From positions 62,001-126,000 of the forward strand of contig JAEBUN010000005.1 in NCBI GenBank assembly GCA_023014365.1: 64,000 bases of DNA, in the 5' to 3' direction. A program made the position numbers and the translations under genes. The notes below the pieces were generated by a model. That model searched no databases and was not told the origin of the DNA. It was given only the letters and a program-made list of their open reading frames with translations. Position 1 is the first letter of the stretch. Each line of letters starts with the position of its first letter. Shown here one piece after another: positions 44,300-56,029 of the stretch. Source of the stretch: Lepiota brunneoincarnata. Lineage: Eukaryota; Basidiomycota; Agaricomycetes; Agaricales; Agaricaceae.

Positions 44300-45790
44300 T
44301 CTCTCTATAATGTTCAACTATGTGGTTCAGCTCTTCAAGTGTATTTCTCACTGCATGAGAACATGCTCCCACAAAAAGCACATACCCAGCTAGACCTAAG
44401 TCCAACCCACAGAGCAGCACCTACCATTTGGAATGGTTCAGTCATTGCAGAGGAAGACACTACAATTTCAGCATCTTAACAAAATTTGATGCTCTGGTAG
44501 CTTAGTTACAAAAAGTGTGTCCCTATATATCACAATAGGCAGGGATAAGTAATATAATGGATATGTAGGAGAACACATGTAGTGAATTTTGTAAAGACAG
44601 TGATGGCACAACAGTAATAGTCATCTTTCCCAGCTACAAGGACATAGATTGGGTAAGATATCTTTGATTAACTACTATTCTTGACAGATTGATTTTGAAA
44701 TTTGGGTATAGCTCTACAACAAACTTCTGGAAAACAACATAAGAGCTTTTGTTCAATATCAATATAGCTATGTAGGGTTTTAGGAAGGTGGTAGTTACCA
44801 ACTATTTTTTAAATTCTGATTTTCCTACCTACTTTTTTTCTATTTGGCTCTGTTGTCTATCCAAAAAAGTGGTAGTTGGGCATACCCTTGCATCATAACC
44901 CCTTGTATAGCTAAACTCTAGTACTGCATATACCTCATATTTTTGTATCAAATGCATGCCAGTATAGACATTTGGCAGGAGACAGCAAACCTCCTTGTCT
45001 GATATACAGAAAAGCTGAAATCCACATTCAACTTATTTAGTTCCCTCTAGCACCATGCACTTGCCATCACTTACTCTTCCATCAGCTTACCTTTCATCTA
45101 GTAGATGGATTATAGTCAATACATAGAGCTGCTCTACAAGGGCAGCTGCATCAACCTCTTCCAAATTCAGCACTTAGCCCAAAAGCTAAATAGGTACTTT
45201 CATTAAATGTGGCATGAAGATGTGCTCCTGAGGATGGACTTGCAGGCAAAACATGGTTTCTTGGTAAAGGACCTCAGCCTGGCTACCCCCAGCTACTCCT
45301 TTATTGATAATTATTACAATACCACCTTCAAGAATTGAAGGATCATTCTTGAGGCAGTTCTCGAGTACCCTCAGCACTCATAGTCCTTCATTAGTGGCTA
45401 CCATTTTGAGACTGGGGAGCATTACTGGAATATCCAGATGCTCAGGAAGTGGCTCTATGCTTACTGCAAGTTTCTGATCTTCTAGACAACATGACTCAAA
45501 ATCCTGGGAGAGTCTTCCAGCTGCAAGACTAAGCTCATCTGCATTTAGATCTGCAACACCTCCACCTATATCTAAGGGCTCCATGTCATAGGTAACCTAC
45601 CTTGCCATTGTTCGTCAGTACAATAATGTGGAGCATGTTGACATAGTGGGCACCCTTCAGTTTGGGCACAGCAAGTCCACCAAAAATCAATTGTATAGGA
45701 TCTCTTCTAATACTTCTCTGGGGGTAGCAGAGGATATCCTGCCACTCTTCCTCCAGTCCAGCACCAAGTGGCACAGTATGTACCAAGTTA
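44300..45790 (-). pseudogene. Decayed minus-strand gene, unknown family
   Basis: Three successive minus-strand frames continue one another. 45586-45786 contains DPIQLIFGGLAVPKLKGAHYV. 45378-45584 contains IGGGVADLNADELSLAAG and PLPEHLDIPVMLPSL. 45186-45377 contains VLENCLKNDPSILEGGIVII. More broken text follows down to 44300. The composition is that of a genuine protein with hydrophobic strands and acidic loops. Stops such as the TGA/TAG at the block junctions show it is dead. I cannot name the family. Confidence 0.5.
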
Positions 45791-45839
45791 CCTGTAGGAG
45801 TCAGCTAAGCACTTACAAACTCTCACCCACACCTAGAAG

Positions 45840-46152
45840 TCTTTCCACTCTCCCATATATTCTGAGTAGTCCATATGGATCTGCACAGATCTGTGTGGAC
45901 CCACACAGACTAGTCTGAGTAAAATCCAGTTTGCAAGGATCCGAGTTAATTGAATTTATTATTTACAGAAAAATGTGAATAACTTGTGAAGGAAATTGTT
46001 TTAGAACATATGAGTAGTATATTCTTGATCAGAATAAAATTGCGAATCCGATGACATCATTTTTGAAAATTACGTAATTTCCATAAAAGGAAATATTATA
46101 CTATTGGATCTGGAATCTCATTCCAACCAGGAATATGATAGTCACATGGGCT
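45840..46152. repeat. Inverted repeat pair, copy B
   Basis: The inverse copy of 40071-40460. 45890-46145 matches nearly base for base, including the segments around TTACGTAATTTCC and TCGGATCC/GGATCCGA. It is truncated at about 46150. Confidence 0.85.
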
Positions 46153-48660
46153 ACAAACAGCACTATAAAGTGGTGGATAACTTGCATTCCATCTCCAAAC
46201 CCTCCATCATGGATGACCTGGACTGGCTTGCCAACCTTTTATACAAGAAACTAGCAAAACTAATGCTGAAAAACCCCTAGATCATGGGAAAGGTGCTCCT
46301 TTGCAAGGCAGAGGTGACTGAAGGGAAGTGTAAGAGGTTGGAAATAATTGACAGTGATGAGAAGATTTAGGAGACAAAAAAACAATAGAGGGTAGAGAAG
46401 GCAGAGAAAAAGACTGAATTGAGGGCTTAAAAAGCTTGGGAGATAGCAGGTTATGTGATGACAGAAATGGAAGTGATAGGAACAGAGGCACAGACAGAAA
46501 AAGACATGAAGGAAAGTAATGAGAGAGAGGAGAACAAAGGGAAAGGTAAGGGCCAGGAAAAGGAGCAAGTGACAGCCATGCCCAAATTGCAAGATGCAGG
46601 TCTTGAGAAAAGGCAGGCAAAGGAAACAAAGGTCAAGGTGATGGTCAGCAAACCTCTGGATAAGGAGGAGGAAGGATATGAGAGGGAAATAGCCTTGTGG
46701 GATAAGCAGAAGGTAGGAGGGGACAAAGGCAATAGAAAAAGAAAAGAGAAAATGAATATAACAGAGCAGCAAGCAAAAAATGCAGCAGCTGAGGAAAAAT
46801 GACTAGGACCTAAATTGAGGAAGGTAGGGGAATTAGAAGAAGAAAAGCCCCCAAAGCAAGTAGTGCATACTCTCATATCACATGTCAAGGTTGCTCCTTA
46901 TATTCTATGCACCAATCAGGCCAAGATGATAGTTGGGGATAATAAAGATGCAGAGGTGATGTTATGATCCTTGCTCTTTCTGTATTCAAAGATAACTGGA
47001 GAAGGCCTTCAATCACTCTACAAGGTGTCCAAGATGGTTGGCCTTGCAAAGCTTAGTGGATTGCATTCAATGAGATAATGAGAAAACATGCCAAGTTAAG
47101 GCCTAGAGAGGTTAATGACCACTGTTAACAAGATTAAAGCTTAAGGCTTTAATCTCTACTTGTACAAGCCTTTATATACCTATGAGATACCATATACTTG
47201 TTATAGGTTATTGGGCTATTCTATTTGTCCTGTGCAGCCTTGACTATGATGCACATCCTAGCTGATGGCATCCTACTGCTATTCTTATCTTACAATGAGT
47301 CACTGTTCTCGTTCTCCATTCCACTGTTGTGTAATGTTCCATTATTTTCCTCTGACTCATAATTCTCTTCTCCCAATCCTATCTCCATGGATCCTTCTCC
47401 ATTCTTGCTCTCCATTCTCTTGGTGCTTCCATCTGTGCTGAAGGTTAGATCAGTCAATCCATAACTATCTCCTTCATCCACAGGGTATTCCAGAATATCC
47501 TCCAAGGTTACCTCCATTCCTATGTCTCTTGCCAGGTTTTGTATGGCATTATAGTATTTTCCTTCTTCATCTTTATATTCTTGGGCTCATAGCTGGTCTG
47601 TGGTCTCCTGTACCCATCTTGTAAGGTCAAATACTTGTTCTAGCTCCTCTCTGTCTAGACTGTTCATAACAGGTGACAGTTATTGCCTTTGACTCATGGA
47701 AGGCAAAGAGCCAGACCATTGGTGGAAAAAATCCCTACCAGAATTGTACCAAGACAGAGGTTGAATTTGTGCCTCCCAAATCAGGTAAGCATATTTTAAT
47801 TCAACCCTTGGGATGCACTTCATATAAAAGTAACACAGGGAAGAGAAGGATGAAGTGTGTGTACTGCACCACATCTAAGATTAAGTATGAGGCTGCTTCC
47901 TCAACTGTCAAAATTTAGCTCCCAAAACACTTTGCTAGGAGCTCATTACTCAGTCAGTTCAGTGGAAAGGATATCAATAAATCAAAGGTCAGTGCAACAG
48001 AAGCAAAGCAAGGAGTGGCAAGTACCCTGGAGGTAGATAAGTGCCCAGAGGATAGGTACCCAGGGGATATTTGGCTGACACAAGAATTTAGTAAGTACCA
48101 AAAACAGCATCTTTGGGTTCCAAACACATTTGGTCCTACCTGGGGCTGATACAAACTCCAACAGAGACCATCCAAGAGCTTGCATCTGGGATGATCCAGT
48201 TATCAGTAGAGCTAAAGCTCCACCAGATGATATTAGAGTGTCAAATTCTCATTACTGAGCAATTGCTGGAGGTGTTCAGGAAGAATTATCTTGAGCAGTG
48301 GCAGATAGAGGATCAAAATGACTGGGAAGCAGTAGCAGTTTACTTCAAGGTACATCAGGTAGCAAAGAGTATTGCTAAGCTGGTGCCCTAACACAGGAAC
48401 CTGATGCCTAATATCAATATGGACTTGTTGGGAGGCAAAACCTATACCCAGGACAGCAAGGATATGGCACCTACTTGATTTGGAGAAGGGGGAATCCCAG
48501 GCATCAGCCAAGCTGATAGGGATGAGAACAGGTTAGAAGAAGATGAGTCCAAGGGGTCTACTGGAGAGGATGAGAGGTTGTCCAATGAAGATGATGAGAA
48601 TAACTAGGGTGAAGATGATGGCAATGGAGGGGGACAAGGGAGGGATCAGTGATTGGGTTA
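46153..48660 (+). pseudogene. Lys/Glu-rich gene remnant interrupted by a solo LTR
   Basis: The plus-strand frame 46455-46802 encodes a highly charged Lys/Glu segment. The coding-like text continues to about 46955 and resumes at 47673 (TVIAFDSWKAKSQ...), showing that the solo LTR at 46960-47671 inserted into it. Downstream there are spaced cysteines in KCVYCTTSKIKYEA-like text, weakly resembling a Cys-cluster DNA-binding motif, and further blocks at 48113-48391 and 48543-48660. Frames are broken. The family is uncertain. Confidence 0.45.
46960..47671 (-). mobile_element. Solo LTR of the gypsy family, with GGTGA target duplication
   Basis: 712 bp, TGTTATGATCC...CTGTTCATAACA, the reverse complement of the 18106-type LTR with many transitions. 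It is flanked by GGTGA on both sides (46955-46959 and 47672-47676). The AGATTAAAG/CTTTAATCT hairpin and a TATATA-type box are still present. The U3 frame (minus, 47290-47517 and upstream) is still readable. Confidence 0.93.
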
Positions 48661-49470
48661 TTAGGAATCCCACCAAAGTTGGAATTTTTTTGGACACTTG
48701 TAGCTCCCACTGCTCTTTTTCTTTTTACATTTTTGTACCATTGCATCTCCCATGTCCCCTTTTTTAATTTTTTTAATTTTCAATATACACATGCACATAA
48801 TACCCCCCTCCCCAAACAAGTGAAGTAATAAAAGGATCAAAGTAAAAGGCACCTGAAGCAATATATCAGTGGCTGAGAAGATGACCTGTAACCCTAAGAG
48901 TTGAATAGCCACATACAGAGGCTGAGTGTCCAATATCTGGAGAGGCATCTTTTTCCCAGCATGTTGGCTTATTGCAAGCATATTGTACATTGTCAATGTA
49001 ACACATGCATCAGTATAATGACCTAGTCCAAGGCACAAATGATTAGTAGACATAAGCTGGGTTATGGCACAAGTGAACATCTGCACTCTTGGACTGGACT
49101 CAACTAATACACTGGTATCTTTCCAGAAGTCACTTGTAGATTACTGACCGTCATTTTTGCACTCAGAATGTGCTTGCACTGTTGAAAAGTGGATTACTTT
49201 ACGAGATCAAAAACGAAGTTTGTTAACAAGTTTGCTAATTCTGACTTTATAAGTTCATGGGGGAGAGATTGTCGCAGATCTCCAGAAATATATTCAATTC
49301 TAATGTTTTTAGGGTCTTGGTAAGTTAATTTCTTAGTCTCTAACTAGACAGACAGTTGTCCTATCTGAATACAATGGGAACTTTGACAGTTGTTACTATA
49401 TAATATGTTAACTAATATCTTCATGATTCAATAAGTCAGGTAAAACGCAAGCTTTCGCAATCAGTGAACC
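48661..49470. other. No recognisable gene
   Basis: Only weak frames are present. Composition changes gradually near 49140, where CG dinucleotides reappear. Confidence 0.4.
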
Positions 49471-49477
49471 TCTGTAG

Positions 49478-49795
49478 ACCTAGCAGACAACATGTTCTAA
49501 TGGGCCCTAGCATACTACGTCCTTTTCTCTTGATAATACTATAAATTTACACTACCCAGCAAGACAGGCTTTTGACAAGCTCCTGCAGTAAGTGTCTTTA
49601 AGCTAGTAGGCCTAGCAGACAGTGTTATCTAATGGGCCCTAGTGCACTACAGCTTCTGAACAATGCAATAAAACTTTATACTACTCAGCAAGACAGGCTT
49701 CTTGCAAGCTCCCACAGTAAGTATCTTTAAACTAGATAGACCTAGTGGACAGTGTTTTCAATGGGCCCTAGCATACTATGTTCGCTTCTCAATTA
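49478..49795. repeat. ~130-bp tandem repeat, 2.5 copies
   Basis: Units start near 49478, 49609 and 49738, each with 'gacctagcagacag', 'aatgggccctagc.tacta' and 'cagcaagacaggctt..gcaagctc'. Confidence 0.8.
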
Positions 49796-50090
49796 AACAG
49801 CTTTACAATTCAATGGTATACTTCTGAGGCAAGGCCTCTAAGAGGAACCCAAAGAAACAGAAGTTAGTGAACTTTCTACTTAAGAACAGAAGAGTCATAG
49901 CAACTTGTATTCAGTTCTTGAGTCAAGCAGAAAGGGTCTGCCAATATCTCAATCGTTTCAAAGGGTCTGGTTTTAAAAAGTATAACTCTTTAAGTCTCTG
50001 GTGGTCTATGACCGAAGAGAATTGCATAAAATTGCTTTATATTCCTATCCTAATTGACCATACAATTAGGGAGGGGGGAATAGGCAAGTG

Positions 50091-50362
50091 GTTACAAGGA
50101 TTGGGGGGGAGGGAGAATGGAACACGCGATATATGTAGGAGGGGGAAGAGGCACTTGGGGCATCCTGTCATTACCAATATGGGGCTTGAGGGCCCTTCTG
50201 GGTTGCTGTAGACATCCTTTCCCCCATTGTTGTAGTAGCTGCTGGTGAGGGATCAGGAAAGCTGCAATGAGGATCAGGGGCTCTGGCCCTCCTGCATGCC
50301 TTTTCCAGGTAAACCTCAGCCATGGAAGAGTGACAGAGAGGCAGTTGCTCATCGGGGACAGA
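50091..50362 (-). pseudogene. Duplicated PMT 5' fragment, copy 1 (part 1)
   Basis: It closely matches 59600-59860, the first exon and first intron of the PMT gene on the minus strand, including the intron sequence beside the GTACGTTCC donor. It continues after the hAT element at 51860-52010. It contains several small indels, so it is a non-functional fragment copied from genomic DNA and not from mRNA, since an intron is present. Confidence 0.85.
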
Positions 50363-51859
50363 TAGGGGTGCCAAAGTTCAGTTCAGTTCAGTTCGGCACC
50401 CCCTCAGCTTGAACCTGAACCTGAACCTACTCAGATTTACTGAACCTGAACCTGAACCTGAACTGAACCTCCTGAACTCAGTTCAGAAGGTTCAGTTCAG
50501 GGTTCAAACAGGTTCGAACTTGAACTTTTTTGTACTATGTTATAAAAAGTGTTTATATTGGCAATAAATTAATCAAAGTTCCATTCCTTGAGCTCCCATT
50601 CCTTTGCTTCTGCTCCTCCATCTAGAAGTCCAGTTTTGTAACCATCTTTTCCATACACATATATTAGCCCCTCCAAAAAAAGAAAAAAACAGGTACAAAT
50701 AACCAAAGAAGGGTAGGAAGGGTGAATAAGAGTAAAATGTTAGAATATGAGTGATCATTAGCCTCAGAAACTCATATATGCAAGAACTGATGTATTCTAT
50801 ACCTGTTAGAAGACAAGTAATTGTCATGAGAGGAAAGTGATAAAGACTTCTTACAGCCTCAGAAACTTGTATGTGTGATTCTGTGAGAATTGAGACTGCA
50901 GGGGATTCTTGCTATGGTATTTAAAGTAAAGCCAGAACAATAGAATGAGTAGATAACTATCCTGGCATGCTGGCTACCTTTTACATAGAGGATGAGAGAA
51001 ATAAAATGCTCAGGAGCCAAACCACAGGGAGGTGGGTGATCATAGGGACAAGCAGTCAATGCTTGGACCCCCTGTGCATCATGACACTCACAATTGGTTT
51101 TTATTTCCAACATAAAAAAGATAAGCCCAAGCATGTTGAAGCAAGGCAGTGGGCCCAGAAGCCCTGCAAGGAGGGAAAGTGATGAGACAGCAAAGATCCT
51201 CAATTTGCAAGACAACCGCTAAGCGCAACCGGACGTGAGTGGGCTTGTTGGAAAGGCACGGGAGAGACCTTCCAGATGTAAGTTACTGTATCCCAAGGCG
51301 TTGATAAATGGCCCCAGAACAGAGACATCTGTGTGGGGATGGTGATCAGCCAGGAAAACGTGTTTTACTTCACTGAAAGAGTGTTTCCCAGGATGTGCAA
51401 TATGGCGTTGGAAAGCCCTTAAAGATGCGCATCGAACGGTGGTAGTAATAAGAGGAATGGTGCAGTGTGAAATTACGAAATGAGGAATGAATCTAGGCAA
51501 TGTTGATGGCGATGACGAGGGAAGGGGTGGGTCAATTGGGGCATAAAGTGGCGCGTTCAAGAGGTGTCAGCAGGGGCTATCGAACAGCGAAAATTGCTTG
51601 CTGATCCCTGCAGTTGTCCCCGAGATATACATCAATCTTCCCATTTCTACTGGGAAAATTGTTGTAAATTGTTGTATTTACTGCGAGGCTCTAACTTATC
51701 GGTTCGAACGCGTTCAGGCCCATCATTTTTGAGCCTGAACCGTGAACCGAACCAACAGGCCAGGGGCTGAACCTGAACCTGAACTGGACTGAACTTTTAG
51801 GTTCAGTTCAGGAGGTTCAGGTTCGAACCGAAGTTCTGAACCGAAGTTCGGCACCCCTA
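50363..51859. mobile_element. Non-autonomous hAT-type element
   Basis: 1497 bp with perfect 10-bp terminal inverted repeats, TAGGGGTGCC/GGCACCCCTA, flanked by an 8-bp duplication GGGACAGA (50355-50362 and 51860-51867). The 8-bp duplication and the TAGGG start are hAT hallmarks. Both ends have dense subterminal TTCAG/CTGAA repeats (50385-50520 and 51760-51840). No transposase is encoded. The interior 51215-51640 is CG-richer, with a 113-codon minus frame, possibly a captured host fragment. The PMT gene at 59855-59875 shows the uninterrupted site. Confidence 0.92.
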
Positions 51860-52165
51860 GGGACAGAGGAGTGGAGAGGGGCGGGCGGTTGTAGTATCTG
51901 TTCGTAATCTTCGTCGAGAGAGTCTGGGTGAGTGCCAAAGTCGACGGCGATGGCAGGGGGTCCCTCATTCAAAGTTGCTGGCGTTGTGCCCATGTGCTCA
52001 AAAGAAAAAAAAAGGATTCACTCAAAAAAATCGCGAGTCAAATGAAGGCCCCCTTCGGTTCAGCACGGGAGCAGTTACCACCACAGCTGACTTGGGCATT
52101 GGATCATTGCGCTAGTAATTTTTTTCCTGATGGTTGGTCCGTCAATCTCATCAACCAGGGGGTTT
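51860..52165. repeat. Duplicated PMT 5' region, copy 1 (part 2)
   Basis: 51860-52000 matches 59865-59990 (PMT start region). 51860-52165 matches 56035-56350 even further upstream. It places a PMT-derived upstream region directly before the gene at 52242. Confidence 0.85.
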
Positions 52166-52241
52166 ACGTGTCCCTATTCGAAACCATAGCGGCGGCTTTG
52201 TGGACATTGCTAACCATTTGGATCCAGCTGATACCCTTACC

Positions 52242-53296
52242 ATGCCGCCGTCCCCCGTTGACAACGACCCTCCTCCATCTATATCAATCAATTCACCTCA
52301 GCAGCTTCGTCGACGACGCGTGGGCTACGCTATCTATTCCGATGAGGAACCCTGTTCAAGTGGCGGAGAAGAGGATGACCCCAAGCAACCTCTCAACTTC
52401 TCACATCTTGCGGAGAAAGACTTCCAAAACGAAGACTTCGAGCAAGACCCCGACCCGTTCTCCCCAATTCCCATACGCTCCACCCTTGCAATCGCCGTTG
52501 ACCAGGTAAATACCTGGATCGCGGCCTCTCTCCTCCCACAATACACACAAGAAATCAAAGTTCCTCTACCCACCCTGAATCCTGCAGAGCGCGTCGTTTC
52601 GGCATTTACGCTATACAGCGAGCTAATAGACGCGGACGTGGGGTCTGACTACCAACCCATATTTGAGCGTTTGCAGAGGGAATGGCAATATGTTGGTGGA
52701 CTGGTGCGTCTCTCTACACAAGGATTCTGGCTCAGCTTACACTTACTGGCTCCCCTCCGTAGCTCGCGGCCCTGGCAGCCGTAAACGCAGCCGTCTTTGC
52801 GATCTCACCGGATTCTCTCTTCCAGATTCAACCTTATGCCTTAAATGCTATTGCTTGCAGCAGTATTGCCTCGGGGCTCGGTATGGCCATCGACGCATGG
52901 TTCCTCTTTCGCTATAATTGGGTTGACCTCAGGACCTTCATCGTACGGACCAGTCCTGCACCTCTGAAATGAGACTATACCCACGCTTATGCTCCCCTCT
53001 AGTTTCGCGCCCTTGACGTATATGGCTCCTATTTCTCCTTCGCCTTATCCGCTCGCATGCCTGCGATGTGCATGCTCTTCTCTGCCCTGGCTCTCATGGC
53101 CTTTCTTGGCTTTGTCGCATTCGAGGTTTGGCCCAGGGGTGTCTTAGTTATGTGTTTCTTCGCGGGCCTGGTGATGTCCCTGCAGTTCCTCATCTACGGA
53201 GCTCATTGGTGTGCAAACAAGATAGCAGCTGGTGGAAGAGCGAGTAAGCAGGGGATGAGTGTAGTGGTTCGGAAAATGACGCAGACATCGGTTTAA
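52242..53296 (+). CDS. Four-TM membrane protein, function unknown
   Basis: Spliced gene with exons 52242-52703, 52763-52942 and 53003-53296. The introns (59 and 60 bp) begin GTGCGT and GTACGG and end in AG, both phase 0, giving 311 residues without a break. The N-terminal ~55 residues are acidic, Pro/Ser-rich and probably cytosolic. A helical region follows (NTWIAASLLPQYTQEIKVPL...). Then come four hydrophobic segments: LAALAAVNAAVFAIS (from 155), ALNAIACSSIASGLGMAI, AMCMLFSALALMAFLGFVAF and VLVMCFFAGLVMSLQFLIYG. It ends with a short basic tail. The ATG is chosen because it follows the duplicated PMT promoter-like region and opens the frame joined by both introns. Such proteins are common, uncharacterised families in mushrooms. 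No enzymatic motif is seen. Confidence 0.82.
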
Positions 53297-54130
53297 TTGG
53301 GGACGTTGAAGGTACTTGACGCACATATGGCGGAAGAATGCTCCCGATATCCAATAGCATCAGTGGTGAACAGAATCGCGGATGGCTTGTTTTATGTAGC
53401 TAGCCACGTTTTGAATGCACCCCCACTTCTGCGTTCACCTTCCGTAACCTAGCCATCTGCTGCTCCTACAGACAAACCCCTGGATATTCCACCAACAATG
53501 ATATGCTGGTGTTGCTCTGCAGCTGGATAAGCGTCATCCCGCCAGCCCCGGAAGTCGATGTTGCTCGGTAGACAACTTGAACAATTCACTCAGCATTCAG
53601 ATAGAAAAACAACATCCCTGGCACACTTTGGCTACTTAAATCCACTTCATTGCTGAGTGTAACCAGATGCATTTGCAACTGCCAGCTGCAGTGTCGCGGC
53701 TCTCAGAAGTGAGGCACTTCACAGAACAGCATGGAATTTCGAAAAAGATAGTACTTTACTTGTATATATCATCGGAATTAGCGTATCTCGAAACATCGAG
53801 AAATTGTGTTGCCCAGAGAGCCAATTATGGCGAGAGAAGGACCCTGTTTTTTTTTTTCGCTAAGTTGTTCTCGCCAAAACTGCGTCCGTTTCTCCGGGTT
53901 CACTCCATTATCAATCTCCGAGTTCCTTTAAAGGAAGTAATAATATCGTCGTTTTGATATGATCATTTGGGCATGTTCGGCTAAATAGGATTATAAATCT
54001 GAAAGAGAATCGAACGATCGAAGGACTGGTCGCGGGTGTGGCCTAGATTATAAAGCCTTTGGGTTTGTTTTGTCGAATGTTCAAATTGACGATTTTGTCT
54101 CACCCAGTTGTCTTTCTCTCTCAACGCGAA
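53297..54130. other. Intergenic, no supported gene
   Basis: Mixed composition. The 96-codon frame at 53667-53957 has no features that support it. Confidence 0.4.
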
Positions 54131-55780
54131 ATGGCTCAGCGTCCCCAGCAACCTCGCGACCCCCACGTACTTCTTCCTGATATCCCTCAGGACCCGCCCA
54201 CTCACGAAGACCTAGTCAATGCATTTCAATATAAACGATCCAGTTGCAGAAAGTTACTGTAAGTCATCCCATGATTCATCTGATGGCATCACACTGACCC
54301 TTTTTGATAGATAACCTTCATGAGAACGCTTCCACTCCAGGCGACCTGGGCCGAGCAATTGTCTACGAATATCGTGTAACTAAATCAGCTGCTGATGCTG
54401 AGGTCGCCCCTGGAGGTTTGTCAACCTCACGTGTAATATTTTCCAACCTCCTGAAATTGCTACGCTCCAAGGTATTGATGGGATCACGCAACAACTTAAT
54501 GGGTTGAGGCAACGGATGGAGGAGCAATTCAATGCGGTGGATGCACAGCTCGCTGCCATAGAAAAGTATGTTAACCGTGTGGATAGAAATCTCGCAAAAG
54601 TAAATGCCTCACAGCTTCCATTGATGCCGTTCCAGAGCTCATCCCCAGACCTCCTACCCAGACGACCAATGCGGCAAACGGAAATGGGCGCATATACCCA
54701 TACGTCGTTATCCCATTTAATGATGGGACTGATCCCACAGGGCCCCCTGTACGTTCCAACTACTCTCTTGGAATGCTTAGATTTTCATTGATGATTTTCC
54801 ATGTAGCACAACCTTCCAGCCCTCACGTCAATCACCGCAATTGATGGACTTCCAAACCAAACAGTTTGCGAGTATCTCATAGGGTATGGGTATACCCTGC
54901 GCCAAATTCCTCGTGCCGTCAATCCTCGCCGCGAACTCCTCAAGGCTGAGATTGGGTGCAGGATGAGGTAATAGGAGGATGACTGTACCATCAGGAAGCT
55001 TGCTTACGTCAGTCATGTCGAAATGAAATGAGAAGAGCGAGGCATCTTCTTTACCTGATGTTGTTCGAACCTGCTGAAACGATTGAACTATCTCTTGCAG
55101 TTGTGGGACAGCCATTTAAATCAAAGTCAGAAAAGTTTCAATAAGGGTCAGACTGAACATGCAAATCCTAAAGATAAGAACCGTCCATACTCTAAGCAAC
55201 CCCCAAGGTACTTAGCCTCGAATAACCCAAGGGGTTCAAATGTAAATTACAAATAAAGAAAGACCGAGTCATCCTCAGTCGGAAAAGCGAAACTTACCCA
55301 CTGAAGCGGAAAAGGACAGGTTTTTGAAAGAAGGCCGTTGTTTCCGATGCAAAGATACTGGGCACATCGCGAGGAATTGCCCCTCAGTTCAAAGCATCAG
55401 CCTACCACTTCAAGCGAAGGGCGCGTTCATAAATCGCCACATAAATCATCTTGATTCGACCCCTACAAAAAGGCCCTTAACTCGAAGAAATTAATCCATA
55501 CCGCCGTCAATTCCTCAATGGGATTACTTTCTATTGCCCAACCTGCCGATTTGTCTAACAACCTATCCCCTTCTTCTGTTTCAAATCCTTCTCCATCCAA
55601 TCCATCACTTCCTCCATTTTCTCGCGCTCCCACGCCTATATCGAACAATAACGAATGCCATTCATCCGACCTTGAAGAGTTACAAGATTTCGATGATGTC
55701 AACTCCCCTTACGATCTCGACGCGCCTGGAGAACCCGACGAGGACATCTCAATGATTGATTCCTCTAACAAGAAAAAATA
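54131..55780 (+). pseudogene. Gag-like gene remnant with zinc knuckle
   Basis: It starts MAQRPQQPRDPHVLLPD at 54131. The text continues over intron-like gaps (GTAAGT at 54259, GTATGT at 54567, GTACGT near 54749) into YPYVVIPFNDGTDPTGPP / HNLPALTSITAIDGLPNQ (54700-54890), a pattern typical of Gag-like proteins in mushroom genomes. After a stop near 54971 a CCHC knuckle is readable (CFRCKDTGHIARNC, near 55340) and a Ser/Pro/Asp-rich tail follows (55518-55780). The exon 1/exon 2 junction does not keep frame. It is either a decayed retroelement gag, a domesticated gag-like gene, or a gene affected by the base insertions seen nearby. Confidence 0.5.
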
Positions 55781-56029
55781 AAAAGACTCCGTTCAGGAGT
55801 CCTTTGAAGGGCGTATGTACCGGATTGTTTCCTTTCTCACTCCATTTGTCATTGTGTCCATATGTTTGATCCCGTTTCCTATCTCCTTGCCAAAACCGAT
55901 GTATAAAAAGCCTACCCGTCTCATGTTGTACGGTATTCTTTCTTTCTTAAAATCGATAGCCACTTCCTGTCGACTCCTCGGATTGCAAACTCTCTCTCTC
56001 TCTCTAGTGTGCCGTGACCGATTCACGCT
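55775..56029. other. Short intergenic region with hairpin
   Basis: An inverted repeat GGACTCC/GGAGTC (about 55786-55803) sits just after the gag-like tail and may mark a transcript end. A CT microsatellite lies at 55990-56005. Confidence 0.35.

Noticed and set aside
46260..46888. Long minus frames rich in Leu/Phe/Ser (170 and 145 codons)
   Set aside because: They are the complement of a Lys/Glu-rich AG-skewed plus-strand segment, so the hydrophobic composition is an artefact.
50573..51215. hAT transposase inside the 50363-51859 element
   Set aside because: Frames are short and show no hAT catalytic or dimerisation motif, so the element is treated as non-autonomous.
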